The notes: a model not told the origin generated them from the sequence alone. Numbered from the stretch's first letter, positions 41,666 to 50,466 are shown. The stretch is DNA of 64,000 bases from CAYUNE01 sp964446115 (GCA_964446115.1 CAYUNE010000021.1:38362-102361); one strand, 5' to 3'. Translations and numbers: made by a program.

Positions 41666-44641
41666 GTGGTTGCCGTGGAAACTGATATGAGTCGTGGGCG
41701 GAAATACAGTGATTCCGAGATAATACAGTCGCTGGACGAAGCGGAGGATCTCACCCTGTATGCTGATGAGGATTTCGATACCAATGATGTCGACCTTTTC
41801 GAGTATACCGGTGAGGACGATTCGCCGCTGACGAATCTCAAGTCGATCATTCTGTCTCTGGACTGGGAAATAACCGCCGAGATTCTCGACGAGATGCTCG
41901 AGGAGATCCGTTCTCTCCAGCAACTCTGGCGCGGTGACAAGGTTCTCAATATCTATCTGCAGGGATTGAGCAAGATCGGTATCTATATCAAGAACGAGCT
42001 CGCCAATGCCCATCCGAATTCGGTCAAGATGTTGAGCATTTTTTTTGCCAACCTGGAAAAACTTGTCTCCTCCGACAAGATGAGCGAGGCCGAGATCAAG
42101 AAAATGGTCGGAGATGATATCCGCAAATTCCGGATCATGCGCTACCAGATCTCCCGAAGAAGGATTTCCTCCCTGACCATGGATACCCAGGATGACGGTG
42201 GAGCCGATTCCGAACAGATGGAAAAGAGAAAGGAACTCAGGCGGCTGCAGGCAATCATCCTCGGTATTGACTGGGAAATCTCCGATAAGACCCTGCAGAG
42301 TCTCACCCGGGAGATCGATACGCTTTCCTATCGCTATAAAAATGATTCATATATTTCCACCCTGCTCCAGGGGTTGCGTTCGTTGGGACGCTATATCGCC
42401 CTGGAAAAATCCCAGACTCATCCGGACGCCTTTCCTCTTCTGCACTCCTTTTATGAGGGAATCGAAAAGACCGTGCTCGACGAAAAGATGGCCGAGGAGG
42501 AAAAGAAACTGCTCCTGACGGAGAAGATCGACAAACTCAATGCCTTGCGGGCAACCGTTGCCGAGGAAAAAGCCGTTACCGATGGAAAATCGGTGCAGGA
42601 TGCGAGAGATACGGAGCTCTTTACAGATATGGAGATTGAAACAGTGGCGGATAATCAGGTTGTCCAACCAGTTGACAAGGAGGAGGAAATGGATGGTGAA
42701 GATATAGCATTTCTTTCCGATGAGGCAGCGCAGGAAGTGGCGCAGGAAGAACCGGCGGGGATGGATGCTGTGGCCCCGGCAGCCGCCTTGAGCGGATTTA
42801 CCGAGGATCTTGCCGAAGATGAGGAAGCCGCAGACCTGGCCGTGGATCTCTCCGACGAGATCGATTCCCATGTCTCTGAATTTTTTGCCGAGGATTCCGA
42901 ACCGGAGGATGCCGGAATCGCGGCTGAGAGTGAGCTTGCCGACACCGAAGAGGTTTCGACCTTGAAGGATGTACTCTTTGCCGACGAAGAGCTTGATGAG
43001 GCCGAAGCGGAGACGGAAGAGCCGGAGCCTGATGTCATCGCCTCCCTTTCCGATGAGACGATTGATGATGTCGAGGATGCCGAACTCCTTAAGCAGGATG
43101 ACGGTCCCCTCCGCGAGCAGCTTGACCGTTTTTTCAGCGATGAAGACGAGCCGCAGATGGCTGAGGGATCGGAAGGTGATGGAGAGGTGGTTGGTGAAGA
43201 GGAGCAGCCTCGCGAATCCCTTGCGGATGAATCCGGGGATATCACCGATCTTTCCGGGGAAGAAATTACCGATGACGATGTCATTACCGGCATCGATGAA
43301 TTTTTCGGCCCCAGAGAAGATGGGGCGGAGGATGAAACGGTGATTGCGGCTGAGGCGGAAGAAGATGTCGTCGCCGGTGACCTTTTTGCCGACGAGCCCG
43401 CCGCCGACGCAGTCGATGTGGAGGCTGCCGCCCGGGAAGAGCCGGAAATGGAATTACCGGAGCTGGATGCTGCCCTGGCGGATTTTGAGCACGACGGCCG
43501 GGCCGATATTTCCATGGAAGACCTGGTGGATGAGGATCTGGATAGCCGTCTCGACAGTTTCTTCCGCGAGGATGACGAGACGGGAGAACCGGATGCGGCT
43601 GGTGAGATTTCGGAGATCCCGGATATTGCGGCGGATTCTCTTGCTGCGGCGGACCAGGTTGAACCCCAAAAGAGCGGGGAGTTTGCCGGTCTTGAAGAGG
43701 AGGTGGAACAACTGCCCGATCTCTTTGAAGATGATGCCGCCGACATGGATCTTGCCCAACCGCGGGAAAGTGATGACCTCCCCGCCGCCGCTGCCGTGGC
43801 CGCAGGGGTGGCAGCCGTAGCAACAGCTGCAGCGGCCGGCGATCAGGCCATGGCGGAAGATCAGCCGGAACCCGAAGAAGCCGATGAGGAGTTCGTCCAG
43901 GACATCGATCCGCAGTATATCACCATGCTCGACGATGATGAAGAAGAAGATGATGACTTCTTTGCTGCGGATGTCGATGAGTCGGCCCCGCTGTTTACCG
44001 ATGGCGGTGACGAGGAGACGGCTGCCGCAGATGAGGAAACTCTTCCTGTGACGGAAGAAGTCACAGCGGCTGAGGCGGTGGCCGGCGAGAAGGCCACCGG
44101 GGCGGAAGAATCCGAACCCGGTGAAACAGATGAAAGTGTAGCTGTTGACTTTGAAGAGGACTCCGAGAGCCGGCAACAGGCGGAGGCGGAAGAGCAAATA
44201 GCCGAAGCGGTCGATGCCGAAAAGAGCGCAGCAGCGGAAGAGGAGCAGGAAGAAGAAGCCGGACCAGAGGAAAGCGGCTGGGCCCTGGAACAGAGCGCCC
44301 TTGATCTGGGAGTTATGCTGGAAGGACTTGCCGAAGAAAAGAGCGACCGGATCGTGGTACAGTGTCGCGAACTTGTGGACAAAATGCAGCAGTCGCCGCA
44401 TATTGATCAGGAGCAGGGCGTAGCGCTCAAACTCTTGCACTCCTCCCTTGAGGCGATGCAGGAGAGCATCGGCGAGCCGGAGCAGACAGCGCAACTGGCA
44501 CGGAACCTGGGTGATATTCTCACCTCTTCCCTGTCATCGGATGGTGACGCGGCAGGGAACCGGCAGGGAATGCTCATCGCTGCAATGGGAGAATATATCC
44601 ATTGGCAACAGGGCCTGATCAAGGAGGTTCTTCGCAGGTAG
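41666..44641 (+). CDS. Giant acidic protein with duplicated helical domain, unknown
   Basis: 991 residues, not assigned to a family. Two related helical domains at about 57-160 and 192-298 share the pattern LxxIIL-IDWEI-LxxLxxEI-YLQGLxxIGxYI-HPxxxxLLxxFxxxxEK. Then about 580 residues of Asp/Glu/Ala-rich, probably disordered sequence with four copies of a short motif around an FF pair (SEFFAED, DRFFSDED, DEFFGPRED, DSFFRED) and an Ala/Val-rich hydrophobic run near 706-728. A C-terminal helical domain (about 890-991) closes the protein. Start could be GTG 41666, GTG 41675 or ATG 41687; none has a strong ribosome site. Last gene of the GTPase operon. Confidence 0.8.
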   Translation: MVAVETDMSRGRKYSDSEIIQSLDEAEDLTLYADEDFDTNDVDLFEYTGEDDSPLTNLKSIILSLDWEITAEILDEMLEEIRSLQQLWRGDKVLNIYLQGLSKIGIYIKNELANAHPNSVKMLSIFFANLEKLVSSDKMSEAEIKKMVGDDIRKFRIMRYQISRRRISSLTMDTQDDGGADSEQMEKRKELRRLQAIILGIDWEISDKTLQSLTREIDTLSYRYKNDSYISTLLQGLRSLGRYIALEKSQTHPDAFPLLHSFYEGIEKTVLDEKMAEEEKKLLLTEKIDKLNALRATVAEEKAVTDGKSVQDARDTELFTDMEIETVADNQVVQPVDKEEEMDGEDIAFLSDEAAQEVAQEEPAGMDAVAPAAALSGFTEDLAEDEEAADLAVDLSDEIDSHVSEFFAEDSEPEDAGIAAESELADTEEVSTLKDVLFADEELDEAEAETEEPEPDVIASLSDETIDDVEDAELLKQDDGPLREQLDRFFSDEDEPQMAEGSEGDGEVVGEEEQPRESLADESGDITDLSGEEITDDDVITGIDEFFGPREDGAEDETVIAAEAEEDVVAGDLFADEPAADAVDVEAAAREEPEMELPELDAALADFEHDGRADISMEDLVDEDLDSRLDSFFREDDETGEPDAAGEISEIPDIAADSLAAADQVEPQKSGEFAGLEEEVEQLPDLFEDDAADMDLAQPRESDDLPAAAAVAAGVAAVATAAAAGDQAMAEDQPEPEEADEEFVQDIDPQYITMLDDDEEEDDDFFAADVDESAPLFTDGGDEETAAADEETLPVTEEVTAAEAVAGEKATGAEESEPGETDESVAVDFEEDSESRQQAEAEEQIAEAVDAEKSAAAEEEQEEEAGPEESGWALEQSALDLGVMLEGLAEEKSDRIVVQCRELVDKMQQSPHIDQEQGVALKLLHSSLEAMQESIGEPEQTAQLARNLGDILTSSLSSDGDAAGNRQGMLIAAMGEYIHWQQGLIKEVLRR

Positions 44642-44708
44642 CGGGCCCCTTCTACCGAGATCATTACGGCCCACCGGTTCGCCGAATTCCCGGCGGAGAC
44701 GATGGGAA

Positions 44709-44740
44709 GAAAAACCCCGTTGTATAACGGGGTTTTTTTT
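44709..44740. terminator. Bidirectional terminator after the acidic-protein gene
   Basis: CCCCGTT (44715-44721) pairs with AACGGGG (44726-44732), loop GTAT, A run before (44709-44714) and eight T after (44733-44740). Serves both this operon and the convergent cytochrome b gene. Confidence 0.9.
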
Positions 44741-44794
44741 ATTCTGCGACCAGGAGAGATCCGGTGAAGATGCTGTGCCCGCGGGTGCTTGCGG

Positions 44795-45649
44795 TCAGGC
44801 GTGTCCCATAATGCGCTGATACCCGACCAGGGAAAGAGCGAGGTAGAGCAGCAGTCCCAGAGAGAGGGCCCGGAGAAGGGGCCGGCGATATCCGCCCTCA
44901 AAGGGAAGAAACAGGAGCGCGGCAAGAAAAAGAATTGGGGGAAAGACGCCGGCCCAGAAGGGGGGCAGATAGCGCAGCAGTTCCTGCAGTCCCAGGAAAA
45001 ACCAGGGGCCGGCAATGAGACCCGCGCCGGGACGGTCCGGTTCAAGGGGAGCCGGCACAGTGATGGAGCAGAGGAGAAGAACCGCGGTGAGAGGAAGGTG
45101 ATATCTGAGGCGTGTCTGATAGCGCCGTAAATGGCGCCAGATAAAATAGCCGCCCGGGACCATCAGGCCGATCAGGTGCTGGGCATAGACCTTCTTCAGT
45201 GAGCTTTCGGAGACGGCAAACAGAAGGGCATTGACGCTTTTGCCGATCAACGGGATGGAGAGGGCCAGGTTTTCGGCAATCATGCCGGCCGCGGCGCCGG
45301 TATTGTCGCCGCGCAGAATATAGCCGGTAAAGAGAAGCAGCAGGGCGACGGGCAGGCTTGCGGAAAGACGTATCCAGGTCGGCCGGGTATATCCGTGGTT
45401 GTTTTCCGCGATGACCACGGCCAGGTGAATGAGGAGCAGCAGAAAGAAAAACTGGCTGGAGTAATAGTGCAGACCCCGCCAGAAAGAGCCGTAGGGAACG
45501 ACGAGCTCCAGGGTCAGGGTGGAGAAAAAGGGTTCGGAGGGATTGTACTGCAGGGCGACCACCACACCGGAGCAGATGGATATGAGCAGTGCCGCAAGGC
45601 AGTGGGCCCCCCATCTGATCCCCATGAATGATGTGAGTAATCGGCGCAC
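44795..45649 (-). CDS. Cytochrome b (b/b6 N-terminal type) of a Rieske complex
   Basis: 284-residue inner-membrane dihaem subunit with about eight helices. Haem ligands H61 and H75 (14 apart, GLHYYSSQ and LLIHLAV) and H158 and H173 (15 apart, YAQHLIG and IWRHLRR); the 14/15 spacing is that of cytochrome b6 rather than mitochondrial cytochrome b. The fused C-terminal part differs from standard subunit IV. Encoded 22 nt downstream of the Rieske gene, forming a minimal quinol-oxidising pair. No cytochrome c1 or f gene is present, so the electron acceptor is open. Confidence 0.87.
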   Translation of the reverse strand: MRRLLTSFMGIRWGAHCLAALLISICSGVVVALQYNPSEPFFSTLTLELVVPYGSFWRGLHYYSSQFFFLLLLIHLAVVIAENNHGYTRPTWIRLSASLPVALLLLFTGYILRGDNTGAAAGMIAENLALSIPLIGKSVNALLFAVSESSLKKVYAQHLIGLMVPGGYFIWRHLRRYQTRLRYHLPLTAVLLLCSITVPAPLEPDRPGAGLIAGPWFFLGLQELLRYLPPFWAGVFPPILFLAALLFLPFEGGYRRPLLRALSLGLLLYLALSLVGYQRIMGHA

Positions 45650-45671
45650 CGCTTGTTCCGTCTCGCGGAAA

Positions 45672-46121
45672 TTAGAGGGTGACTAGATAGCCGGCGGCGG
45701 CCTGGTCGTCGCCTTTGCCGCTCAACTTTTCAACGGGAAAGATGGGCAGGTTCTTCCGCGCCGGTCCGGAAAGTCGGATGCCCCGGGGGGTAAATCTGGA
45801 CTGGTGACAGGGACATTCGATCACGGTTTGCTCCTCCAGGTAGTTGACCCGGCAGCCCAGGTGGGTGCATTTACGGGATACCGCCCAGGGACCGTTTTCA
45901 TCGACAAAGAGGATAAACTCCCTGGCAACGGCAAATTCGCCGGCACGCAGTGGTTTGCGTATTTCCACATATCGCGGCCGTGAACGGGTGGTGAAGTTGA
46001 TGAAACGTGCAAGGGGATGGATCAGCAGGATCGTAAGCAGGGCCAGGGCCCATTTCCAGCTCCGTTTCAGAAAATCCCGCCGTCGGGTCAAGGTCTGCTC
46101 CGGTTTTCCCGTTACCCGCAT
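45672..46121 (-). CDS. Rieske [2Fe-2S] protein, Tat-exported
   Basis: 149 residues. Twin-arginine signal TRRRDFLK (about 12-19) with a following hydrophobic anchor, then the Rieske domain: CTHLGC (C85, H87, C90) and CPCH (C103, C105, H106), which includes the two extra cysteines forming the stabilising disulfide of bc1/b6f-type Rieske proteins. Faces the periplasm and accepts electrons from menaquinol via cytochrome b encoded next. Start overlaps the coaD stop by 10 nt. Confidence 0.93.
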   Translation of the reverse strand: MRVTGKPEQTLTRRRDFLKRSWKWALALLTILLIHPLARFINFTTRSRPRYVEIRKPLRAGEFAVAREFILFVDENGPWAVSRKCTHLGCRVNYLEEQTVIECPCHQSRFTPRGIRLSGPARKNLPIFPVEKLSGKGDDQAAAGYLVTL

Positions 46122-46630
46122 TTTCCCTTGAGCGCCGCCAGGACATGGGCCGGCACCAGGCCGCTGACATCGCCGCCGTGGCAGGCTGCCTCCTTGATGA
46201 TGGTTGAGCTGATGTAGATCCAGCGGAAGCTGGTCATCAGAAAGACGGTTTCCACTTTACGTTCCAGCTTGCGGTTCATGAGGGCGAGCTGGAGTTCATA
46301 GTCGAAATCGGAGACCGCGCGCAGCCCCCGGATAATGGCCTGGGCATTGCACTCGCGGGCGAACTGTACGGTGAGGCCCCGGGTGGAGGCGACCTCGATG
46401 CGTTTGTTTTCCGGCCCAAAGCACTGTTTGACGAGTTCCACCCGTTCTTCGAGGCTGAAGAGCGCCTTTTTGGCGGGATTTTCGGCCAGGGTGACGATGA
46501 TCTTGTCAAAAAGGCGCAGTCCGCGCTTGATGATGCTCACGTGACCGTTGGTGATGGGGTCGAAGGTCCCCGGATAAATGGCGACCCGCCGCTTGTCGGC
46601 AGCAGGGGCGGATGTCTGTGTCTGTGTCAT
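46112..46630 (-). CDS. coaD: Phosphopantetheine adenylyltransferase
   Basis: Fourth step of coenzyme A synthesis: ATP plus 4'-phosphopantetheine to dephospho-CoA. 172 residues: YPGTFDPITNGH (T/H-x-G-H nucleotidyltransferase motif), FARECNAQAIIRGLRAVSDFDYE and the closing ISSTIIKE. The ATG at 46630 leaves an unusual polar 15-residue N-terminal extension before the fold. It lies 125 nt inside the 3' end of rsmD, in another frame, so the two overlap strongly. Confidence 0.94.
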   Translation of the reverse strand: MTQTQTSAPAADKRRVAIYPGTFDPITNGHVSIIKRGLRLFDKIIVTLAENPAKKALFSLEERVELVKQCFGPENKRIEVASTRGLTVQFARECNAQAIIRGLRAVSDFDYELQLALMNRKLERKVETVFLMTSFRWIYISSTIIKEAACHGGDVSGLVPAHVLAALKGKCG

Positions 46631-47207
46631 TGGTATAGATCCAGAAACCGGTTTCTCCATAGCGACGGCTGGTGAGCAGGCGCAGGGTCCCAAGCTGTTG
46701 GGGCAGTTCTTCCCCGGAGTGTTCCTCGGCAATTACTCTGCCGGTATTTTTCACAATATCGCTCTCTTCTACCATTACCAGCGTCTTTTTCGCCAGGTTT
46801 TTTTTATAGGGCGGGTCAAGAAAAACCAGGTCGAATTTTTCCCTCCACCGCGGTCCCTTGAAAAAATCGGGCCGGCGGACAATATCTCTTTTCAAAAGCG
46901 TGATATCTCCCCGGCGGAGGGCATCGGCGGCAAAGGAAAAGCAGGTGTGCAGATTGCGGGAGATAATTGTCAGGGATGTGGGATCCGCATCGACAAAGAT
47001 TACCCGACCGGCGCCGCGGCTCAACGCCTCAAGGCCCAGAGACCCGGTGCCGGCAAAGAGATCCAGGACCCGGGCTCCCGCCGCCGGGGGGCCCAGAATC
47101 TGAAAAAGGGACTCCCTGGCCCGGTCGCTGGTGGGCCGGATGCCCCTGTGACGCCGGGGGGGAGAAATGAGTTTTCTTCCCTTTGCGGATCCGCCGATGA
47201 TTCTCAA
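46506..47207 (-). CDS. rsmD: 16S rRNA (guanine966-N2)-methyltransferase RsmD with extended C terminus
   Basis: 233 residues. MRIIGGSAKGRKL at the N terminus, SAM-binding VLDLFAGTGSLGLEALSRGA and the catalytic DPPY motif (FLDPPYKKN). The family normally ends about residue 190, near RRYGETGFWIY; here the frame runs on 43 residues, read from the overlapping start of coaD (125-nt overlap). The extra tail is basic and Arg/His-rich. Either the stop has been lost or the tail is functionless. rsmD-coaD order itself is common in bacteria. Confidence 0.92.
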   Translation of the reverse strand: MRIIGGSAKGRKLISPPRRHRGIRPTSDRARESLFQILGPPAAGARVLDLFAGTGSLGLEALSRGAGRVIFVDADPTSLTIISRNLHTCFSFAADALRRGDITLLKRDIVRRPDFFKGPRWREKFDLVFLDPPYKKNLAKKTLVMVEESDIVKNTGRVIAEEHSGEELPQQLGTLRLLTSRRYGETGFWIYTNDTDTDIRPCCRQAAGRHLSGDLRPHHQRSREHHQARTAPF

Positions 47208-47284
47208 TGACGTGTCGGTGATTGCTGGTTGACGGCTTCCGGCCGCTGCATCCGTTCCGGCTATCGGGCCGGGACGGCTTGATT

Positions 47285-47941
47285 TCAGGCCTGCTGTTCC
47301 GGCAAGATGCCCAGGAGTGTTTCCCCGGCTCTCACCTTTTCCCCCTTGCGGACGGCCAGTTCGGTTTCCGGGGGCAGGTAGAGGTCAACCCGGGATCCGA
47401 AACGGATGAGGCCGAAGCGTTCTCCGGCAATGACCTGATCCCCGGTTTGCAACCGGCAGACTATTCTGCGGGCGATGAGGCCGGCGACCTGCACAAACGT
47501 ATAGGTATGGCGGGATCGGGTGGCGACGGTGACGGCACAGTATTCGTTGTGCAGGGCGCCGCGCTCGCTGTCCGCCGAATAGAAACGACCCGGCCGCAGG
47601 ACAACCCGTTCCACCCGGCCGGAAAAGGGGATACGATTGACATGGACATTGAAGACATTCATGAAAATACTCAGCTTGTACACCTCGCCGTCCGCAAAGC
47701 GGTCGTCGGTCATGCGTTCGACAAGAATAATCTTGCCGTCGGCCGGTGAGATGACGGCATTTTTTTCCGGGGGGGGAATACGAACCGGATCACGGAAAAA
47801 CCAGCAGATGAAGCCTGTGAGGAGGAGACAAAGGAGAGCGGCGGTGATGAAGTGCAGCACCGCGAAGATCAGGGTGCAGAAGGCGGCGAACAGGATAAAG
47901 GGGTAGCCTTCCTCGGCCATGGGGATACGGGTCGGTTTCAT
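47285..47941 (-). CDS. psd: Phosphatidylserine decarboxylase proenzyme
   Basis: 218-residue short (PSD-A type) decarboxylase. N-terminal transmembrane helices (about 12-50), then NVFNVHVNRIPFSG and a self-cleavage G-S in RFGSRVDLYLP, which yields the pyruvoyl enzyme. Converts phosphatidylserine to phosphatidylethanolamine at the inner membrane. pssA is usually adjacent but is not here. Neighbours are ilvN upstream and rsmD downstream. Confidence 0.92.
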   Translation of the reverse strand: MKPTRIPMAEEGYPFILFAAFCTLIFAVLHFITAALLCLLLTGFICWFFRDPVRIPPPEKNAVISPADGKIILVERMTDDRFADGEVYKLSIFMNVFNVHVNRIPFSGRVERVVLRPGRFYSADSERGALHNEYCAVTVATRSRHTYTFVQVAGLIARRIVCRLQTGDQVIAGERFGLIRFGSRVDLYLPPETELAVRKGEKVRAGETLLGILPEQQA

Positions 47942-48040
47942 CGGTATTGAAAGGCGATACAGGCGCGGTAATGCATGGATGGAACGAAAAAGGCACGGCC
48001 TTGCCGCGCCTTTATGAAAAAATCGGTTGCCGGAACCGGG

Positions 48041-48523
48041 CTATTTTTTCGGGGCCCGCGGCATGGCGATGGTGCCGGTGCGGATGATCTCCTTGATGCC
48101 GATGGGTCGCAGGATATCGATAACCGCCTTGATCTTGCTCTCCGGTCCGGTGATTTCCACCGCATATGAGGTGGGGCTGACATCCACCACCTTGCCGCGG
48201 AAGATGTCGATGACCCGCAGGACCTCGGCCCTGGTATGGGCCTCGGCACGCACCCGGATGAGCACCATCTCACGCTCGACATACTCGCCCTCGCTGATGT
48301 CGTTGACCTTGATGACGTCGATGAGCTTGTGCAGCTGCTTGGTGATCTGTTCGATGATGGCGTCTTCGCCCCGGGTCACCAGGGTAAGGCAGGAGACCTT
48401 GGGTTCGATGGTTTCGGCGACGCAGAGGCTTTCGATGTTGAATCCCCGGCCGCTGAAAAGACCCGTCACCCGGGAGAGGGCACCCGGTTTATTCTGTAAG
48501 AGAACTGAAAGAGTATGTTTCAT
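48041..48523 (-). CDS. ilvN: Acetolactate synthase small (regulatory) subunit
   Basis: 160 residues. ACT domain at the N terminus (HTLSVLLQNKPGALSRVTGLF, GRGFNIESLCV) binding valine for feedback control, then the IlvN-type C-terminal domain. Partner of ilvB, 75 nt upstream on the same strand. Normal length. Confidence 0.95.
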   Translation of the reverse strand: MKHTLSVLLQNKPGALSRVTGLFSGRGFNIESLCVAETIEPKVSCLTLVTRGEDAIIEQITKQLHKLIDVIKVNDISEGEYVEREMVLIRVRAEAHTRAEVLRVIDIFRGKVVDVSPTSYAVEITGPESKIKAVIDILRPIGIKEIIRTGTIAMPRAPKK

Positions 48524-48598
48524 TGATCCGATCCTGTTGTTCTGTATGAAAAAGTTTCCCGGCCTGCCGGGATATTGCCTGATCTTTGCCGTCGACTG

Positions 48599-50299
48599 CT
48601 AGACAAGCAGCATTTCCGTGGTGGCCTTGCCGGCGGGCACCATGGGAAAAACCCCTTCCTCGCGGTTGATGACGAAATCCATGAGCACGATATTGTCGGT
48701 GGCCAGGGCCTCCTTGATGACCGGTTCGACCTCGTCCTTGGTCTTGGCCCGCAGACCCACGGCGCCGTAGGCCTTGGCCAGTTCGACAAAGTCCGGGGTA
48801 ACCTCCATCACCGTACCGGAATAGCGCTTATTGTAGAAGAGTTCCTGCCACTGGCGCACCATTCCCAGGTAGTTGTTGTTGAGGATGGCCACCTTGATGA
48901 GGGCGCCGTACTGTCTGGCCGTTGCCAGCTCCTGGATATTCATCTGGATTGAACCGTCGCCTGCAATGTCGATGACCGTGGCATCGGGCCTGGCCATCTT
49001 GGCGCCGATGGCCGCCGGCATACCGTATCCCATGGTGCCGAGGCCGCCGGAGGTGAGCAGGTGGCGCGGTTTGTTGAACTTGTAGAACTGGGCGGCCCAC
49101 ATCTGGTTCTGGCCCACCTCGGTGGTGATGATCGCCTCGCCGCCGGTGAGCTCGCTGATCTTTTCCACCACGAACTGCGGCTTGATGATATCGCCCTCGT
49201 CGGTATAGGCCAGGGGATGCTTGGTCTGCCACTGGTTGAGCTGGTCGAACCAGGGTTGCAGTTTTGCCGCCTGTTCTTCGGCATTGAAATCACTGTTTTT
49301 GTCAAACCAGCTGTTCATCGCCGCCAGGGTAAGCTTACAGTCGGCAACGATGGGAATATCCACTTCCACGTTTTTGCTGATTGAGGTGGGATCGATATCG
49401 ATATGGATGATCTTGGCATGGGGGGCAAAGGCGTCCAGACGTCCCGTAACCCGGTCATCGAAACGGGCGCCCACCGCAACGAGAAGGTCGCTCTTGGCCA
49501 CCGCCATGTTGGAGGCGTAGCTGCCGTGCATGCCCAGCATGCCCAGCGACAGGGGATCGGTACCCGGAAAGCCTCCCAGGCCCATGAGCGTCATGGCCAC
49601 CGGCAGGTGCAGTTTCCGCCCCAGTTCGGTGAGCTCGGCAGCGGCATTTGACAAAATGACCCCGCCGCCGATGTAGAGCACCGGCCGCCTTGCCTCCAGC
49701 AAGGCCTTGCAGGCCTTTTCCACCTGGCCCGGATGGGGTTCGTAGTTGGGCTGGTAGGTCTGCATTTTCACCGGTTCCTTGGGGGTAAAGGTCACCGTTG
49801 CTCCCTGCACGTCTTTGGGAATATCGACGAGCACCGGGCCGGGCCGCCCGGTTTTGGCGATGTGGAAGGCCTCGCGGATGGTCTTGACCAGTTCGTCGGC
49901 GTCCTTTACCAGGTAATTGTGTTTGGTGCACGGTCTGGTGATCCCGACGATATCCACTTCCTGGAAGGCGTCGTTGCCGATGAGCGCGGTGGGAACCTGG
50001 CCGGTGAGCACCACCAGGGGAATGGAATCCATGTACGCCGTGGCAATGGCGGTTACGCCGTTGGTGGCTCCGGGGCCGGAGGTGAGCAGCGCCACGCCCA
50101 CTTCCCCGGTGGTTCTCGCATAGCCGTCGGCCATATGCACGGCGCCCTGCTCATGCCGGACCAGGACGTTGGTGATTTTCGACTCCATCAGGTCGTCGTA
50201 GAGATCAATAACCGCTCCGCCCGGGAAGCCGAACATGGTCGTAACGCCCTCTTCCTCGAGGCATTTAACTATTGCCTGTGCACCTGTCATCTGTTCCAT
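48599..50299 (-). CDS. ilvB: Acetolactate synthase large (catalytic) subunit
   Basis: 566-residue thiamine-diphosphate enzyme, first common step of valine, leucine and isoleucine synthesis. Catalytic E50 (RHEQGAVH), FAD-binding middle domain (VGARFDDRVTGRLDAF), and the ThDP motif GDGSIQMN...NNNYLGM. Start ATG at 50299 follows GGAAAGG. A leader of about 115 nt lies between the tRNA terminator and the start; an RNA stem (CGGGTC/GACCCG) near 50391-50412 could matter but no leader peptide or T-box is seen. Confidence 0.96.
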   Translation of the reverse strand: MEQMTGAQAIVKCLEEEGVTTMFGFPGGAVIDLYDDLMESKITNVLVRHEQGAVHMADGYARTTGEVGVALLTSGPGATNGVTAIATAYMDSIPLVVLTGQVPTALIGNDAFQEVDIVGITRPCTKHNYLVKDADELVKTIREAFHIAKTGRPGPVLVDIPKDVQGATVTFTPKEPVKMQTYQPNYEPHPGQVEKACKALLEARRPVLYIGGGVILSNAAAELTELGRKLHLPVAMTLMGLGGFPGTDPLSLGMLGMHGSYASNMAVAKSDLLVAVGARFDDRVTGRLDAFAPHAKIIHIDIDPTSISKNVEVDIPIVADCKLTLAAMNSWFDKNSDFNAEEQAAKLQPWFDQLNQWQTKHPLAYTDEGDIIKPQFVVEKISELTGGEAIITTEVGQNQMWAAQFYKFNKPRHLLTSGGLGTMGYGMPAAIGAKMARPDATVIDIAGDGSIQMNIQELATARQYGALIKVAILNNNYLGMVRQWQELFYNKRYSGTVMEVTPDFVELAKAYGAVGLRAKTKDEVEPVIKEALATDNIVLMDFVINREEGVFPMVPAGKATTEMLLV

Positions 50300-50414
50300 T
50301 GGTTATACCTTTCCGTGAGTTTCGCAAGGAATGCTTGCTGGTGATATATAGAGAATGATATCTTGAATTTACGTCGGCAGGAGATTTAAGCGGGTCTGCA
50401 GCGGCGGACCCGAG

Positions 50415-50459
50415 AAAAAACAGGGAATCAGAATCGATACAGCGTTTCTGAATCCCTGT
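50415..50459 (-). terminator. Rho-independent terminator after the tRNA-Glu gene
   Basis: On the minus strand ACAGGGATTCAGAA (50446-50459) pairs with TTCTGATTCCCTGT (50420-50433) with one mismatch, followed by a six-T run (A run 50415-50420). Separates the tRNA from ilvB. Confidence 0.88.
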
Positions 50460-50466
50460 GTTTATC

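Noticed and set aside
42655..43746. Ser-rich minus-strand frame of 363 codons opposite the acidic protein gene
   Set aside because: Poly-Ser is the expected mirror of GAN/GCN-rich acidic codons; no start signal or domain.
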